The notes below the pieces were generated by a model. That model had not been told where the DNA came from, did no database searches, and worked only from the letters and a program-made list of their open reading frames with translations. Made by a program: the position numbers and the translations under genes. 64,000 bases of DNA from assembly GCF_002214185.1 (NCBI RefSeq), contig NZ_CP022161.1, positions 8,315,486 to 8,379,485 of the forward strand. The letters are read 5' to 3'. Below are positions 9,392-17,259 of this stretch, one piece after another. Every line of letters starts with the position of its first letter. Within the stretch, counting starts at the first letter, position 1. The stretch comes from Streptomyces capitiformicae (lineage in GTDB: Bacteria > Actinomycetota > Actinomycetes > Streptomycetales > Streptomycetaceae).

Positions 9392-10287
9392 TGTGCTCCT
9401 TCTTTCAAGGGCGCTTCGTGCGCCGAATACGTGTGCGGCGGCTGGTGGTCCGCCTCGTGGATGTGGAACACGGACCGGGGTGCCAGGCCGAACGCCTCGA
9501 TGGACTGCACGTACTTGGAGACCCGGATCAGGTTGAGGTTCCGACGCGCCGCGAGGTCCGTGATCCAGTACGGCGTGCGCTCGTTGACCTTGATCTCCAT
9601 CACTGACAGGTGCGGCGGGATGGTGAACCGGTTCTCGGGGGTCGGTGTCCCGAAGTGGAAGTCCCGGTCCCGGCCACGGATGCGCCGGTCGAAGGTCACC
9701 CGCAGTCCGGTGTCCGCGTCTCGGCCGACCAGGGCCTCGCGCTGGTAGCCGGTGATCGCGGTGGGTTGGAGATTCAGCCGTACGACGAGTTCGAGCACCT
9801 CCTGGATGAAGGCGCTTTCCTTGGCGGAGTGCTCCACCATCTCCCGGCCGTCGCACAGCCGGCGGGCGACGCCGTACGGAAGGGTGATGCGGCGCTTCTG
9901 TGTGACCCGGTTGACGCGCTGCTTGATCTCCACGCACACCGGGGACTCGTCGGTCACCCCGTCCAGGTTCCCGTAGTGGCGGATGCGCAGCTTTCGCCGG
10001 AACTTCAGGCCCTCGATCTTCTCCCAGTAGAACCGCAGCTGCGGGGTGTCGTAGTACAGGCTCCACACGCCGTACCCGCCGACCGGGCTGTTCAGATCGC
10101 GGTCCATCCGCTCGGCCAGCTCGTCCCGGATCTCGGCCGCCTCCTCGACCGGTACGAGGTACTTGAGCTCGAACCGGTTGAACGAGTGCAGCCTGCTGGC
10201 CACGTGCAACGGCTGCTCCTCTGCCGGGCGCTGCTCCTCCCCCCGGCTCTCGGGTTTCCGCCACGTGGTCACCGGTAGTGCCACCAT
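9388..10287 (-). CDS. VTC-domain protein (polyphosphate polymerase fold)
   Basis: I place the start at ATG 10287, where AAGGAGG lies 4-5 bases upstream, giving 299 residues. The frame extends 37 codons further upstream without support. The tunnel-fold basic residues of yeast Vtc4 have clear counterparts: Lys42 in FELKY, RKLRIR at 98-103, EIK at 120-122, DRRIRG at 200-205 and the metal/Lys motif EIK at 231-233. The catalytic surface therefore looks intact. Yeast VTC4 makes polyphosphate from ATP. Bacterial VTC proteins are poorly studied and could use other nucleotides. It is the first gene of the apparent operon with DUF4956, CotH and the two-component pair. Confidence 0.88.
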   Translation of the reverse strand: MVALPVTTWRKPESRGEEQRPAEEQPLHVASRLHSFNRFELKYLVPVEEAAEIRDELAERMDRDLNSPVGGYGVWSLYYDTPQLRFYWEKIEGLKFRRKLRIRHYGNLDGVTDESPVCVEIKQRVNRVTQKRRITLPYGVARRLCDGREMVEHSAKESAFIQEVLELVVRLNLQPTAITGYQREALVGRDADTGLRVTFDRRIRGRDRDFHFGTPTPENRFTIPPHLSVMEIKVNERTPYWITDLAARRNLNLIRVSKYVQSIEAFGLAPRSVFHIHEADHQPPHTYSAHEAPLKEGAQ

Positions 10288-10345
10288 GCGCCTCCTTCGT
10301 CGTACGGCCCGATCGGGCGACGCAGGACACAAAACCGGTGGGATG

Positions 10346-10362
10346 TGAGAAGCAGCTGAGAA
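10346..10362 (-). promoter_or_regulatory. Candidate response-regulator site: direct repeat with 11-bp period
   Basis: TGAGAA occurs at 10346-10351 and again at 10357-10362, start to start exactly 11 bp (TTCTCA on the minus strand). This is the spacing bound by tandem OmpR/PhoB-type winged helices. It lies about 60 bp upstream of the VTC start codon, where a promoter-proximal operator would be expected, and the operon encodes such a regulator. Only two copies are seen. Confidence 0.35.
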
Positions 10363-10607
10363 TTGCGAGGTAATTCCAGGAGTACTCAAGATGGCCAATG
10401 GATGAACTGCGCGCGTTGACGCGGCGTCCTCACGGTCCGGGACAGCTCTGGTCGGTTTTGGTGGATGATCCGTAGGGCGGCGGCGCTGACCACCCGCAGT
10501 GCGGTGGGCCGACCCAGCGACGGCCGGTATCGGTCTCGGGTGCCCAGGGGGTTGATGCCGGCGGGCAGTTCGGGGCCGGCTTCGGTCACGTCCCTCTCAG
10601 GACACCG
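10363..10607. other. Intergenic DNA between divergent VTC and XRE-cupin genes
   Basis: A short minus-strand frame (GTG 10589 to 10386, 67 codons, with GAGAGGGA ahead) is open here. The product resembles nothing I know and I do not call it a gene. The remainder presumably holds the two divergent promoters. Confidence 0.4.
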
Positions 10608-10633
10608 TTGGCGAATTCGGCGGTGGTCGCCAA
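10608..10633. promoter_or_regulatory. Inverted repeat ahead of the XRE-cupin gene
   Basis: A perfect 7-bp inverted repeat, TTGGCGA and TCGCCAA, with a 12-bp spacer. It ends 52 bp before the start codon of the XRE-cupin regulator. The position and symmetry fit an autoregulatory operator for a dimeric HTH protein. Confidence 0.35.
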
Positions 10634-10685
10634 ATGACCTTGGCCGTATCCGCGTGTCCTACTCCGCCACCCACTCCCGCCACCG

Positions 10686-11252
10686 ATGGCCGCGCCGTCT
10701 GGGTCCGGCCAGCGGCCGGTGAGCAGTACCGCGGCCGCGGTCGGCGCGAAGATCCGTCTGCGCCGCCGGCAGCGTGGCATGAGCGCCGCGGAGATTGCCC
10801 GGCGCGCCGGGCTGAGCAAGGCCACGCTGTCGCAGATGGAGGCGGGCAAGGGCAATCCGACGATTGGCACCCTGGACGCGATCGCCGTCGCGCTGCGCAT
10901 CCCGATCGCGGACCTGCCGGCGCGCGACGCCGACACCGGGCCGGTCTACCGGCCGGGCAACCCCGCTGAGCCGGGCGAGGTCGCCCGGGACCTGCTGCGC
11001 CGCATCAGCCTGGAGAACTGGCGGCTGCGTATCCCGCCCGAGACGGAGCTGACCGGCGTCCCCCACGCCACCGGCACGATCGAGCACCTGCTCATCGCCG
11101 CCGGGCACGTGACCGCCTGGCCGGTCGATGCCCCGCAGGACCTGGGCCCCGGCGACATGCTCGCCTTCGCCGGCGATGTCCCGCACTTCTACCGCACCGC
11201 CGCCGAGGCGGTGGACATCACCGGCGTCTTCGCCTCCCCCATCGGCACCTGA
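10686..11252 (+). CDS. XRE-family regulator with C-terminal cupin domain
   Basis: A 188-residue protein. Residues about 22-76 form a lambda-repressor-type HTH (AAEIARRAGLSKATLSQMEA, then GNPTIGTLDAIA). Residues about 110-185 form a double-stranded beta-helix cupin with LGPGDMLAFAGDVPHFY. In this family the cupin binds a small effector, often an amino acid or an intermediate of the pathway controlled. No clear Shine-Dalgarno is visible before ATG 10686. The threonine aldolase gene begins 17 bp downstream, so the two were probably co-transcribed and the effector may be an amino acid. Confidence 0.88.
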   Translation: MAAPSGSGQRPVSSTAAAVGAKIRLRRRQRGMSAAEIARRAGLSKATLSQMEAGKGNPTIGTLDAIAVALRIPIADLPARDADTGPVYRPGNPAEPGEVARDLLRRISLENWRLRIPPETELTGVPHATGTIEHLLIAAGHVTAWPVDAPQDLGPGDMLAFAGDVPHFYRTAAEAVDITGVFASPIGT

Positions 11253-11269
11253 GCCAAGGAACCTCACCT

Positions 11270-12330
11270 ATGAGCATCAGCACCGACGTCATCCCTTCCA
11301 ATCAGGCCTTCCTCAGCGACAACATGGCGGGCGCCTCGCCCGAGATAGCGCAGGCTGTCGCCGCGGCGGCGGCCGGGTATGCCCTGTCGTACGGCGACGA
11401 TCCCTTCACTGGCAGCGTCCGCCACAGGTTGAGCGAGATCTTCGAACGTGAGGTCGAGGTCTTCCCGGTCTCCACCGGAACCGCCGCGAACTGCCTGGGT
11501 CTGGCTGCCCTGACCCCACCCTGGGGCAGCGTGCTGTGCCACCCGGCCAGTCACATCAACGTCGACGAGTGCGGTGCGCCGGAGTTCTTCACGGGCGGCG
11601 CCAAACTCGTCACGGTTCCCGGCCACGACAGCAAGATCGACCCCGACGCGCTCCGCGAGGCGGTGCGCCGCAGGGCCGGTGACGTTCACAGTGTGCAGCC
11701 GTCGGTGGTGAGCATCAGTCAGGCCACGGAGCGCGGCAGCGTCTACGCCCTCGACGAGATCCGCCGTCCGGCAACCATCGCCAAGGACGCGGGACTGCGC
11801 TGCCACATGGACGGCGCCCGCTTCGCCAACGCCCTGGACCACCTGGGCGTCACACCGGCCGAGATGACCTGGCAGGCCGGCATCGACGTGCTGTCCTTCG
11901 GGGCCACCAAGAACGGCGCGATGACCGCGGACGTCATCGTCTCCTTCGATCCGGCACTGGCCAGCGAACTCGCCTTCCGTGCCAAGCGTGCCGGCCAGCT
12001 CGCCTCCAAGATGCGCTTTCACACCGTCCAGCTCGACGCCTACCTCACCGACGGTCTGTGGCTGCGAAACGCCCGCCGGGCCAACACGATGGCCGCCCGG
12101 CTCGGCGACGGTCTCAAGGCCATCCCGGCACCGAACTCCTCAGCAGCTCGCAGGCCAACATCCTCTTCTGCCGCCTGCCCCAGCAGGCAACCGAAGGGCT
12201 TCTCGCGGAGGGCTACACCTTCTACCACGATCGCTGGGCGCCGGGCATCGTCCGCCTCGTCACCTCCTTCTCTCACACCTCCGAAGACATCGACCAGCTT
12301 CTGGACGCGGTCCGCCGCCACACCCGCTGA
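11270..12330 (+). pseudogene. Low-specificity threonine aldolase, frameshifted
   Basis: A PLP-dependent aldolase (threonine to glycine plus acetaldehyde), fold type I. Frame 1 runs from ATG 11270 (AAGGAACC ahead) through the PLP-lysine region FGATKNGAM to KAIP near 12127. The conserved C-terminus (ANILFCRLP, then PGIVRLVTSFSHT) continues in a second frame to the TGA at 12330. Adding one G to the CCCGGCACC at about 12125-12133 restores a single 353-residue protein. Without that base, translation goes on in the wrong frame to 12562. It is either a recent null allele or a base lost in sequencing. Confidence 0.85.
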
Positions 12331-12360
12331 CCACCGACCGGAGCCGGCCAGGCGGCTTGC

Positions 12361-12550
12361 TCAGCGCGCGGCGGCCGCGGCTCCGTCCACGCCGATCACC
12401 CTCGGGACCACCTGCTGTGGCAGTGGCAAGTGCCGCAGATGGCGCAGCGCGGTGCTGCGGGAGACCGGCACGGCCAGCGGACGCCGTCCTGCATACGCTC
12501 AGCATGTCGGGGCAGGTACGGCGAGAACGGCGTGCCCGCGGCCGTTGCCC
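12361..12550 (-). pseudogene. ISL3-family transposase remnant
   Basis: The minus strand encodes RRPLAVPVSRSTALRHLR, then LPLP and VVPRVIGVDGAAAAAR before a TGA at 12361. This matches the segment of ISL3 transposases where the HTH (VSRSTLLR) leads to the first catalytic Asp (VLGVDDFALRRG). Only about 60 residues survive, so it is a dead scrap marking an old insertion between the aldolase and the ArsR-type gene. Confidence 0.6.
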
Positions 12551-12568
12551 GGTAGAGGATGATGGGTC

Positions 12569-13684
12569 ATGACGATCGTGTTCCGGATTCCGGCCACTGG
12601 TGCGGAGCGGGTGGGGTTCGCCTACTCGCCGACGATGGAAGCCGTACTGAGTCTCCATGTGCTGGTGGAGCCCAAGCACCACCCCGTCCAGCACGGCTGG
12701 GTGCGCGCGATGCGCATGCTGTCCCCGGCGCTGAAGCGGGAGATCGAGGCGTTCTCCTACGCGGTGCGCTCGTACTTCCCGGAGTTCCTCTTTCCGCAGC
12801 CGACCGGCGGACTGACTGACTTCGCCGACGAACTGGCCGCCCTGCGCACAGCGGATCCGGAGCTGGTCCGGCTGGAGTTCGCCATCCCGCTGCTCTCGCC
12901 ATGGCCGGGCGGCGGCCAGGGCAGGGACCCGCGCGTGCTGGACGAACCGGACGTACGCCGGCTGCTGCGGGAGCGGCTCGCACGGGAGAGCGACGACGCC
13001 ATCGCCGCGATGCTCCTCGACGACCCCCGCGCGCTGCTCGAACGGTTCCTGAGCATGCTGGAGCGCTACTGGCGGGAGGCGTTCGAGGAGGAATGGGCAC
13101 GGCTCGAACCCGAACTCGCCGCCGGCGTCAGCGAGGCCGGACACCAGATCGAGCAGCGCGGTCTGTACGGGATGCTGCGCGGCCTGTGGCCGGAGGTGCG
13201 CAGCGATCCTCAGACCGAACGCTTCTGGCTGGAGCGACCGCACGATCACGAGGTCGCCATCGGTCCGGACGACACCCTCGTGCTCGCCCCCAGCTCCTAT
13301 GTGTGGCCGCACGTACGCGTCAACTGCGACGGTCCGTGGCCTCTCGGCCTCGTCTTCCCGGTCTCCTCCATCGCCCGGGAAGCCCGCCCAAGGATTCCAC
13401 CCACCCGGCTCGTCGGCACGTTGCGGGCGCTCGCCGACGACACCCGGCTGCGTGCCCTCCGGCTGATCGCCGAACGCCCACGCAGCACCCAGGAACTGGC
13501 CCCGCTCGTCGGCGTCAGCGAGGCCGCCCTGTCCAAGCACCTGCGCGTGCTGGCGGACGCGGGCCTGCTGGAGCGCCGCCGCGAGGGCTACTACGTCCTG
13601 TACCGGCTCGTGCCCGGGCAGGTGGCGGGCCTGACCCCGGGCCTGGAGAGCTTCCTGAGGGGCGACGACACCGCGACGTCATAG
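12569..13684 (+). CDS. DUF5937 / ArsR-family transcriptional regulator
   Basis: A 371-residue protein. The first 270 residues match the DUF5937-type N-terminal domain seen ahead of ArsR helices in actinobacteria (YSPTMEAVLSLHVL near the start, WPHVRVNCD near 248). The C-terminal 90 residues are a winged helix (LADDTRLRALRLIAER, TQELAPLVGVSEAALSKHLR, YYVLYRL). There is no metal-binding Cys cluster. ATG 12569 has AGAGGA ahead. It lies 100 bp upstream of the tryptophan/kynurenine cluster in the same direction. It may regulate that cluster, though PucR at the far end is a rival. Confidence 0.8.
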   Translation: MTIVFRIPATGAERVGFAYSPTMEAVLSLHVLVEPKHHPVQHGWVRAMRMLSPALKREIEAFSYAVRSYFPEFLFPQPTGGLTDFADELAALRTADPELVRLEFAIPLLSPWPGGGQGRDPRVLDEPDVRRLLRERLARESDDAIAAMLLDDPRALLERFLSMLERYWREAFEEEWARLEPELAAGVSEAGHQIEQRGLYGMLRGLWPEVRSDPQTERFWLERPHDHEVAIGPDDTLVLAPSSYVWPHVRVNCDGPWPLGLVFPVSSIAREARPRIPPTRLVGTLRALADDTRLRALRLIAERPRSTQELAPLVGVSEAALSKHLRVLADAGLLERRREGYYVLYRLVPGQVAGLTPGLESFLRGDDTATS

Positions 13685-13784
13685 TGCCCGAGACCAATGG
13701 GAGGGCGCCGAGTTCGTGCCGGCGTCCATATGCCCCAGCTCGCGGGAAGGGCAGCCTCGTGGAGACGCACGAGGAGGAAGCGCA

Positions 13785-14954
13785 ATGATCCCTGAAACGA
13801 CCCGCATACGCGCTCCCCGGCCCCGAGTGGCCGCGCTGGGCGAGTACGCCATCGATGCCGTGCACGGGTTCGTGCCCGCCGAGGACCCGGTGGACGCGCT
13901 GCCGACGTACTACGAACCGTGGGAGCGGCTCGGGCGGAACATCGCGGCCCTGATCATGACAGGGCGGATGCGCCCGGCAGTTGAATCGCTGGCCGTCCTC
14001 GCACCGGACCGGCTGCACTCCAGCGGGGAGCAGGAACGGGCCATGCTGCTGTTGTGCTCTCTCGCGAACGCGTACGTGTGGGCCACCGACACACCCGCGG
14101 ACACGCTTCCGGCACCGTTGGCGCAACCGCTCCACACGCTCGCCGAAACCCTGGACCGGGCGCCGATCATCTCCCACGCCTCCATCGTGCTCCAGAACTG
14201 GCGGCGCATCGACGCCGGCGAACCGCTGAGCATGTCGAACATCGACACCCAGGTGACGTTTCTCGGCGGCGTCGACGAGAAGTGGTTCTATCTGGCGACG
14301 GTGGGCGTCGAACTCGCCGGCGCTCCCGGGCTCCGCCTGCTCGTACGGGCCCAGCACGCGGCGGCGGACGAGGACCAGGCCGGCCTCACCGAGGCGCTGC
14401 TCGGTATCCGCGATGTCGTCGACAAGGTGACCGACGCGTTCCTCGACGTCGAGCGCTGGTGCGATCACTACGTCTTCTACCATCGCATCAGGCCGTTCCT
14501 CACGGGATGGTCCGCGCCGGGGCTGCGCTTCGAGGGCGTGGACCGGGAACCGCTGGTGCTGGCCGGCGGGAGCGCCGCACAGAGCTCCCTCATCCAGGCC
14601 TTCGACGCCGGACTCGACATACCGCACCCGCACGGGATGACGGCGGGATTCCTGACCGGCATGCGCGCATACATGCCCGCGCCGCACCGTCGCTTCCTGG
14701 AGGATCTCGAGGCCGGTCCGTCGGTCCGTGAATGCGTCGAGCGCAATCGCGGCACCCACCCCCGGCTCGGCGACGCGTACAACGCGGCGGTGGACGCCCT
14801 GGTCCGGCTCCGGGCCCAGCACATCGGCATCACCGGGCGCTACATCAAGCGATTCCAAAGCGACCAGGAGACCGCCAAGGGAACCGGCGGCAGCGACTTC
14901 GTCGCCTTTCTGAAGAAGTCGCGGGAGGAGACCACCGATCGGCTGCTGCCATGA
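13785..14954 (+). CDS. Indoleamine 2,3-dioxygenase-family haem protein
   Basis: A 389-residue protein from ATG 13785 (GAGGAGGAAGC ahead). IDO hallmarks are FLGGVDEKWFYLATVGVE, GGSAAQSSLIQAFDAGL and MRAYMPAPHRRFLEDLE, closely parallel to the human GGSAGQSS and MRRYMPPAHRNFL blocks. The usual proximal haem ligand lies four residues before the FL preceding that last block. Here the local order is HPHGMTAGFL, so the nearest His is displaced by two. The expected reaction is oxidative opening of L-tryptophan to N-formylkynurenine, which fits the formamidase and kynureninase that follow. It overlaps the formamidase start by 4 bp. PrnB-like chemistry on a related indole is an alternative. Confidence 0.82.
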   Translation: MIPETTRIRAPRPRVAALGEYAIDAVHGFVPAEDPVDALPTYYEPWERLGRNIAALIMTGRMRPAVESLAVLAPDRLHSSGEQERAMLLLCSLANAYVWATDTPADTLPAPLAQPLHTLAETLDRAPIISHASIVLQNWRRIDAGEPLSMSNIDTQVTFLGGVDEKWFYLATVGVELAGAPGLRLLVRAQHAAADEDQAGLTEALLGIRDVVDKVTDAFLDVERWCDHYVFYHRIRPFLTGWSAPGLRFEGVDREPLVLAGGSAAQSSLIQAFDAGLDIPHPHGMTAGFLTGMRAYMPAPHRRFLEDLEAGPSVRECVERNRGTHPRLGDAYNAAVDALVRLRAQHIGITGRYIKRFQSDQETAKGTGGSDFVAFLKKSREETTDRLLP

Positions 14955-15841
14955 CAGCACCTCTGTACGGGGACTTCGACCAGCACCAGCTGGACGCCCA
15001 GTACTCACCCAGCAGCATGGTGGACGACATCCGGCCGTTCCTGGACGACTACGCGGACCGCAGCCGTCTCGCCCGACAGGAGCTGGCCGCGGTGGCCCGC
15101 CGCGACCTGCGCTTCGGACCGGGAGACGACGATCGGCTGGACGTCTACGGTCCCTCGGGACCGGGCCCGGAAAGCCGACCCGCTCTGTTCTTCGTCCACG
15201 GCGGATACTGGCAGCAGCTGTCCAAGGAGGACACCGCGTTCCCGGCTCCCGCCATGGTGCAGGCGGGTGCTGTCTACGTCACTCCGGACTACACCCTCGC
15301 CCCGCGAGCCCGGCTCTCGGACATCGTCGACCAGGTGCGCAGGGCCTTCGTCTGGCTGTGGCGCCGGGCGGCCGACCATCGCATCGACCCCGAGCGGATC
15401 GTGGTCTCCGGATCCTCCGCCGGCGCTCACCTGGCCGCCATGCTGCTCGCCACGCCGTGGCGGCAGTGGGGTCTGCCCGCGGACCCCATCGCGGGCGCGG
15501 TGCTCTTCGGCGGGATCTACGACCTGACCCCGGTACGGCAGACCTACGTCAACGATGTCGTGGGCATCGACGGCAGCGAGGTCCAGGACTGCAGTCCGCT
15601 GTTGCTGACCCCTTCGGTCCGCTGCCCCGTGGTGATCGCCTGGGGGGAACGTGAGACCGACGAGTTCAAGCGGCAGTCGCGCGCGTTCGCGGAGCATCTG
15701 CGCCGGCAGGGCTGCCCGGTCACCGCGTTCGAGCAGTCCGGGCGCAACCACTTCGACTCTCCCGTGGAACTCGCCGTGCCCTCCGCCCGAGTTCATGCCG
15801 AAACCCTCCGTCTGATGCGTCTGGCCGCGGCTCGGCGCTGA
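14951..15841 (+). CDS. Arylformamidase (kynurenine formamidase), alpha/beta-hydrolase type
   Basis: A 296-residue hydrolase from ATG 14951, overlapping the dioxygenase stop. It has the oxyanion-hole motif HGGYWQ (about residue 82), the nucleophile elbow GSSAGAHLA, and the catalytic His in GRNHFDSP near the C-terminus. These are features of the eukaryote-type kynurenine formamidase rather than the unrelated metal-dependent bacterial KynB. It would convert N-formylkynurenine to kynurenine plus formate. A 128-bp gap before kynureninase is one of the few real gaps in the cluster. Confidence 0.88.
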   Translation: MTAPLYGDFDQHQLDAQYSPSSMVDDIRPFLDDYADRSRLARQELAAVARRDLRFGPGDDDRLDVYGPSGPGPESRPALFFVHGGYWQQLSKEDTAFPAPAMVQAGAVYVTPDYTLAPRARLSDIVDQVRRAFVWLWRRAADHRIDPERIVVSGSSAGAHLAAMLLATPWRQWGLPADPIAGAVLFGGIYDLTPVRQTYVNDVVGIDGSEVQDCSPLLLTPSVRCPVVIAWGERETDEFKRQSRAFAEHLRRQGCPVTAFEQSGRNHFDSPVELAVPSARVHAETLRLMRLAAARR

Positions 15842-15969
15842 CCGCTTCACTCCCCGCCACCAGAGCGACCCACCCCGCTCATCACCACCTTCGGGCCCCC
15901 GGCGCTCAGCTTCGGCGCCTGCGTCGACCCGCATCGGTCATCCGGCACCATTTCGAGAAGGGCATTGCC

Positions 15970-17259
15970 TTGCTCGCGCGACCCACCGCCTCCGAAGCCG
16001 AGGCCCACCAGCTCGACGAAGCCCTCCCGGGGCACCGCGAGCTGTTCCACATACCGCCCGCCGACGGCGGCAGATACACCGAGACCGCGTACCTCGCGGG
16101 CAACTCCCTCGGCCTGCAGCCCAAGGCCACCCTCGCGGAACTGACGCAGGACCTCTCCGACTGGAGCCGCTTCGGCGTCGAAGGCCACCATGACGCCGTA
16201 CGCCCGTGGTTCGGCTATCACCGCCTGCTGACCGAGCCGGCCGCGCGCCTGGTCGGGGCACTGCCCGAAGAGACCGTCGTCATGAACTCCCTGACGGTGA
16301 ACCTGCATCTGCTGATGGTCTCGTTCTATCGCCCCCAGGGCGAGCGGACACAGATCGTGATCGAGGACAGCGCCTTCCCCTCGGACAGCTACGCGGTGCG
16401 CAGCCACGTGCGCTTCCGGGGCCTCGATCCGGACCAGGCGGTCATCAGGCTGCGTCCGCGTCCCGGGGAGGACTGCCTGCGCACGGAGGACGTCGTCGAC
16501 TTCCTCGACCGGCAGGGACACACTGTGGCCCTGATGCTGCTGGGCGGCGTCAACTACCTCACCGGCGAGCTGATGGACATCCCCGCCATCACCGCGGCCG
16601 GCCACGCCGCGGGCGCGACGGTCGGCTGGGACCTGGCCCACGCGGCAGGCAACGTCCCGCTCCATCTGCACGACTGGGACGTCGACTTCGCCGCCTGGTG
16701 CTCCTACAAGTACCTCAACTCCGGACCCGGCGCTTTGTCGGGGGTGTTCATCCACCAGCGGCACGTCACCGACCGCGGCCTGCAGCGCCTGGAAGGGTGG
16801 TGGAGCACCGACGCCGCCACCCGGTTCCGGATGGAACCGGTCTCCCAGCCGCCGGCCACCGCCGACGCGTGGGCGATCTCCAATCCGCCGATTCTCGCCA
16901 TGGGCCCGGTGCGCACCTCGCTGGAACTGTTCGACACCGTCGGCATGGCGGCGCTGCGGGCGCGCAGCGAGAAGCTGACCGGGTACCTGGAGGGACTTCT
17001 CGACGCGATCACCCACACCCGTCCACTGACGTTGATCACTCCTAGGGACACGCAACGCCGAGGCGCCCAGCTGTCGCTGCGCGTCGGCCGTACGAGCGCG
17101 GCCGACCTGGCCCGCAGGCTGCGCCACGAGCACGGAGTCGTCGCCGACGCCCGCGAGCCGGACATCATCCGGCTGGCGCCGGTGCCCCTCTACTCCACCT
17201 TCCACGACTGCTGGCGGGCCGCCGACGCGCTGGCCCACTCCGGTCCGGAGGAAAGATGA
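15970..17259 (+). CDS. kynU: Kynureninase
   Basis: A 429-residue PLP enzyme cleaving kynurenine or 3-hydroxykynurenine to (3-hydroxy)anthranilate plus alanine. Seen are YLAGNSLGLQPK (N-terminal signature), FPSDSYAV, the PLP-pocket GWDLAHAAGNVPL, WCSYKYLNSGPG with the Schiff-base Lys, and the C-terminal DIIRLAPVPLY. The start appears to be TTG 15970, preceded by GAGAAGGG. Length is normal. It overlaps the permease by 4 bp. Because no kynurenine 3-monooxygenase is encoded nearby, it may act on kynurenine itself to give anthranilate, or on 3-hydroxykynurenine supplied from elsewhere. Confidence 0.93.
   Translation: MLARPTASEAEAHQLDEALPGHRELFHIPPADGGRYTETAYLAGNSLGLQPKATLAELTQDLSDWSRFGVEGHHDAVRPWFGYHRLLTEPAARLVGALPEETVVMNSLTVNLHLLMVSFYRPQGERTQIVIEDSAFPSDSYAVRSHVRFRGLDPDQAVIRLRPRPGEDCLRTEDVVDFLDRQGHTVALMLLGGVNYLTGELMDIPAITAAGHAAGATVGWDLAHAAGNVPLHLHDWDVDFAAWCSYKYLNSGPGALSGVFIHQRHVTDRGLQRLEGWWSTDAATRFRMEPVSQPPATADAWAISNPPILAMGPVRTSLELFDTVGMAALRARSEKLTGYLEGLLDAITHTRPLTLITPRDTQRRGAQLSLRVGRTSAADLARRLRHEHGVVADAREPDIIRLAPVPLYSTFHDCWRAADALAHSGPEER

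Noticed and set aside
10386..10589. 67-codon minus-strand ORF upstream of the VTC gene
   Set aside because: A plausible ribosome site exists but there is no recognisable content, and it occupies the divergent promoter region.
12331..12562. Continuation of the threonine aldolase frame to 12562
   Set aside because: After the frameshift the residues are low-complexity nonsense; the conserved C-terminus is in another frame and ends at 12330.
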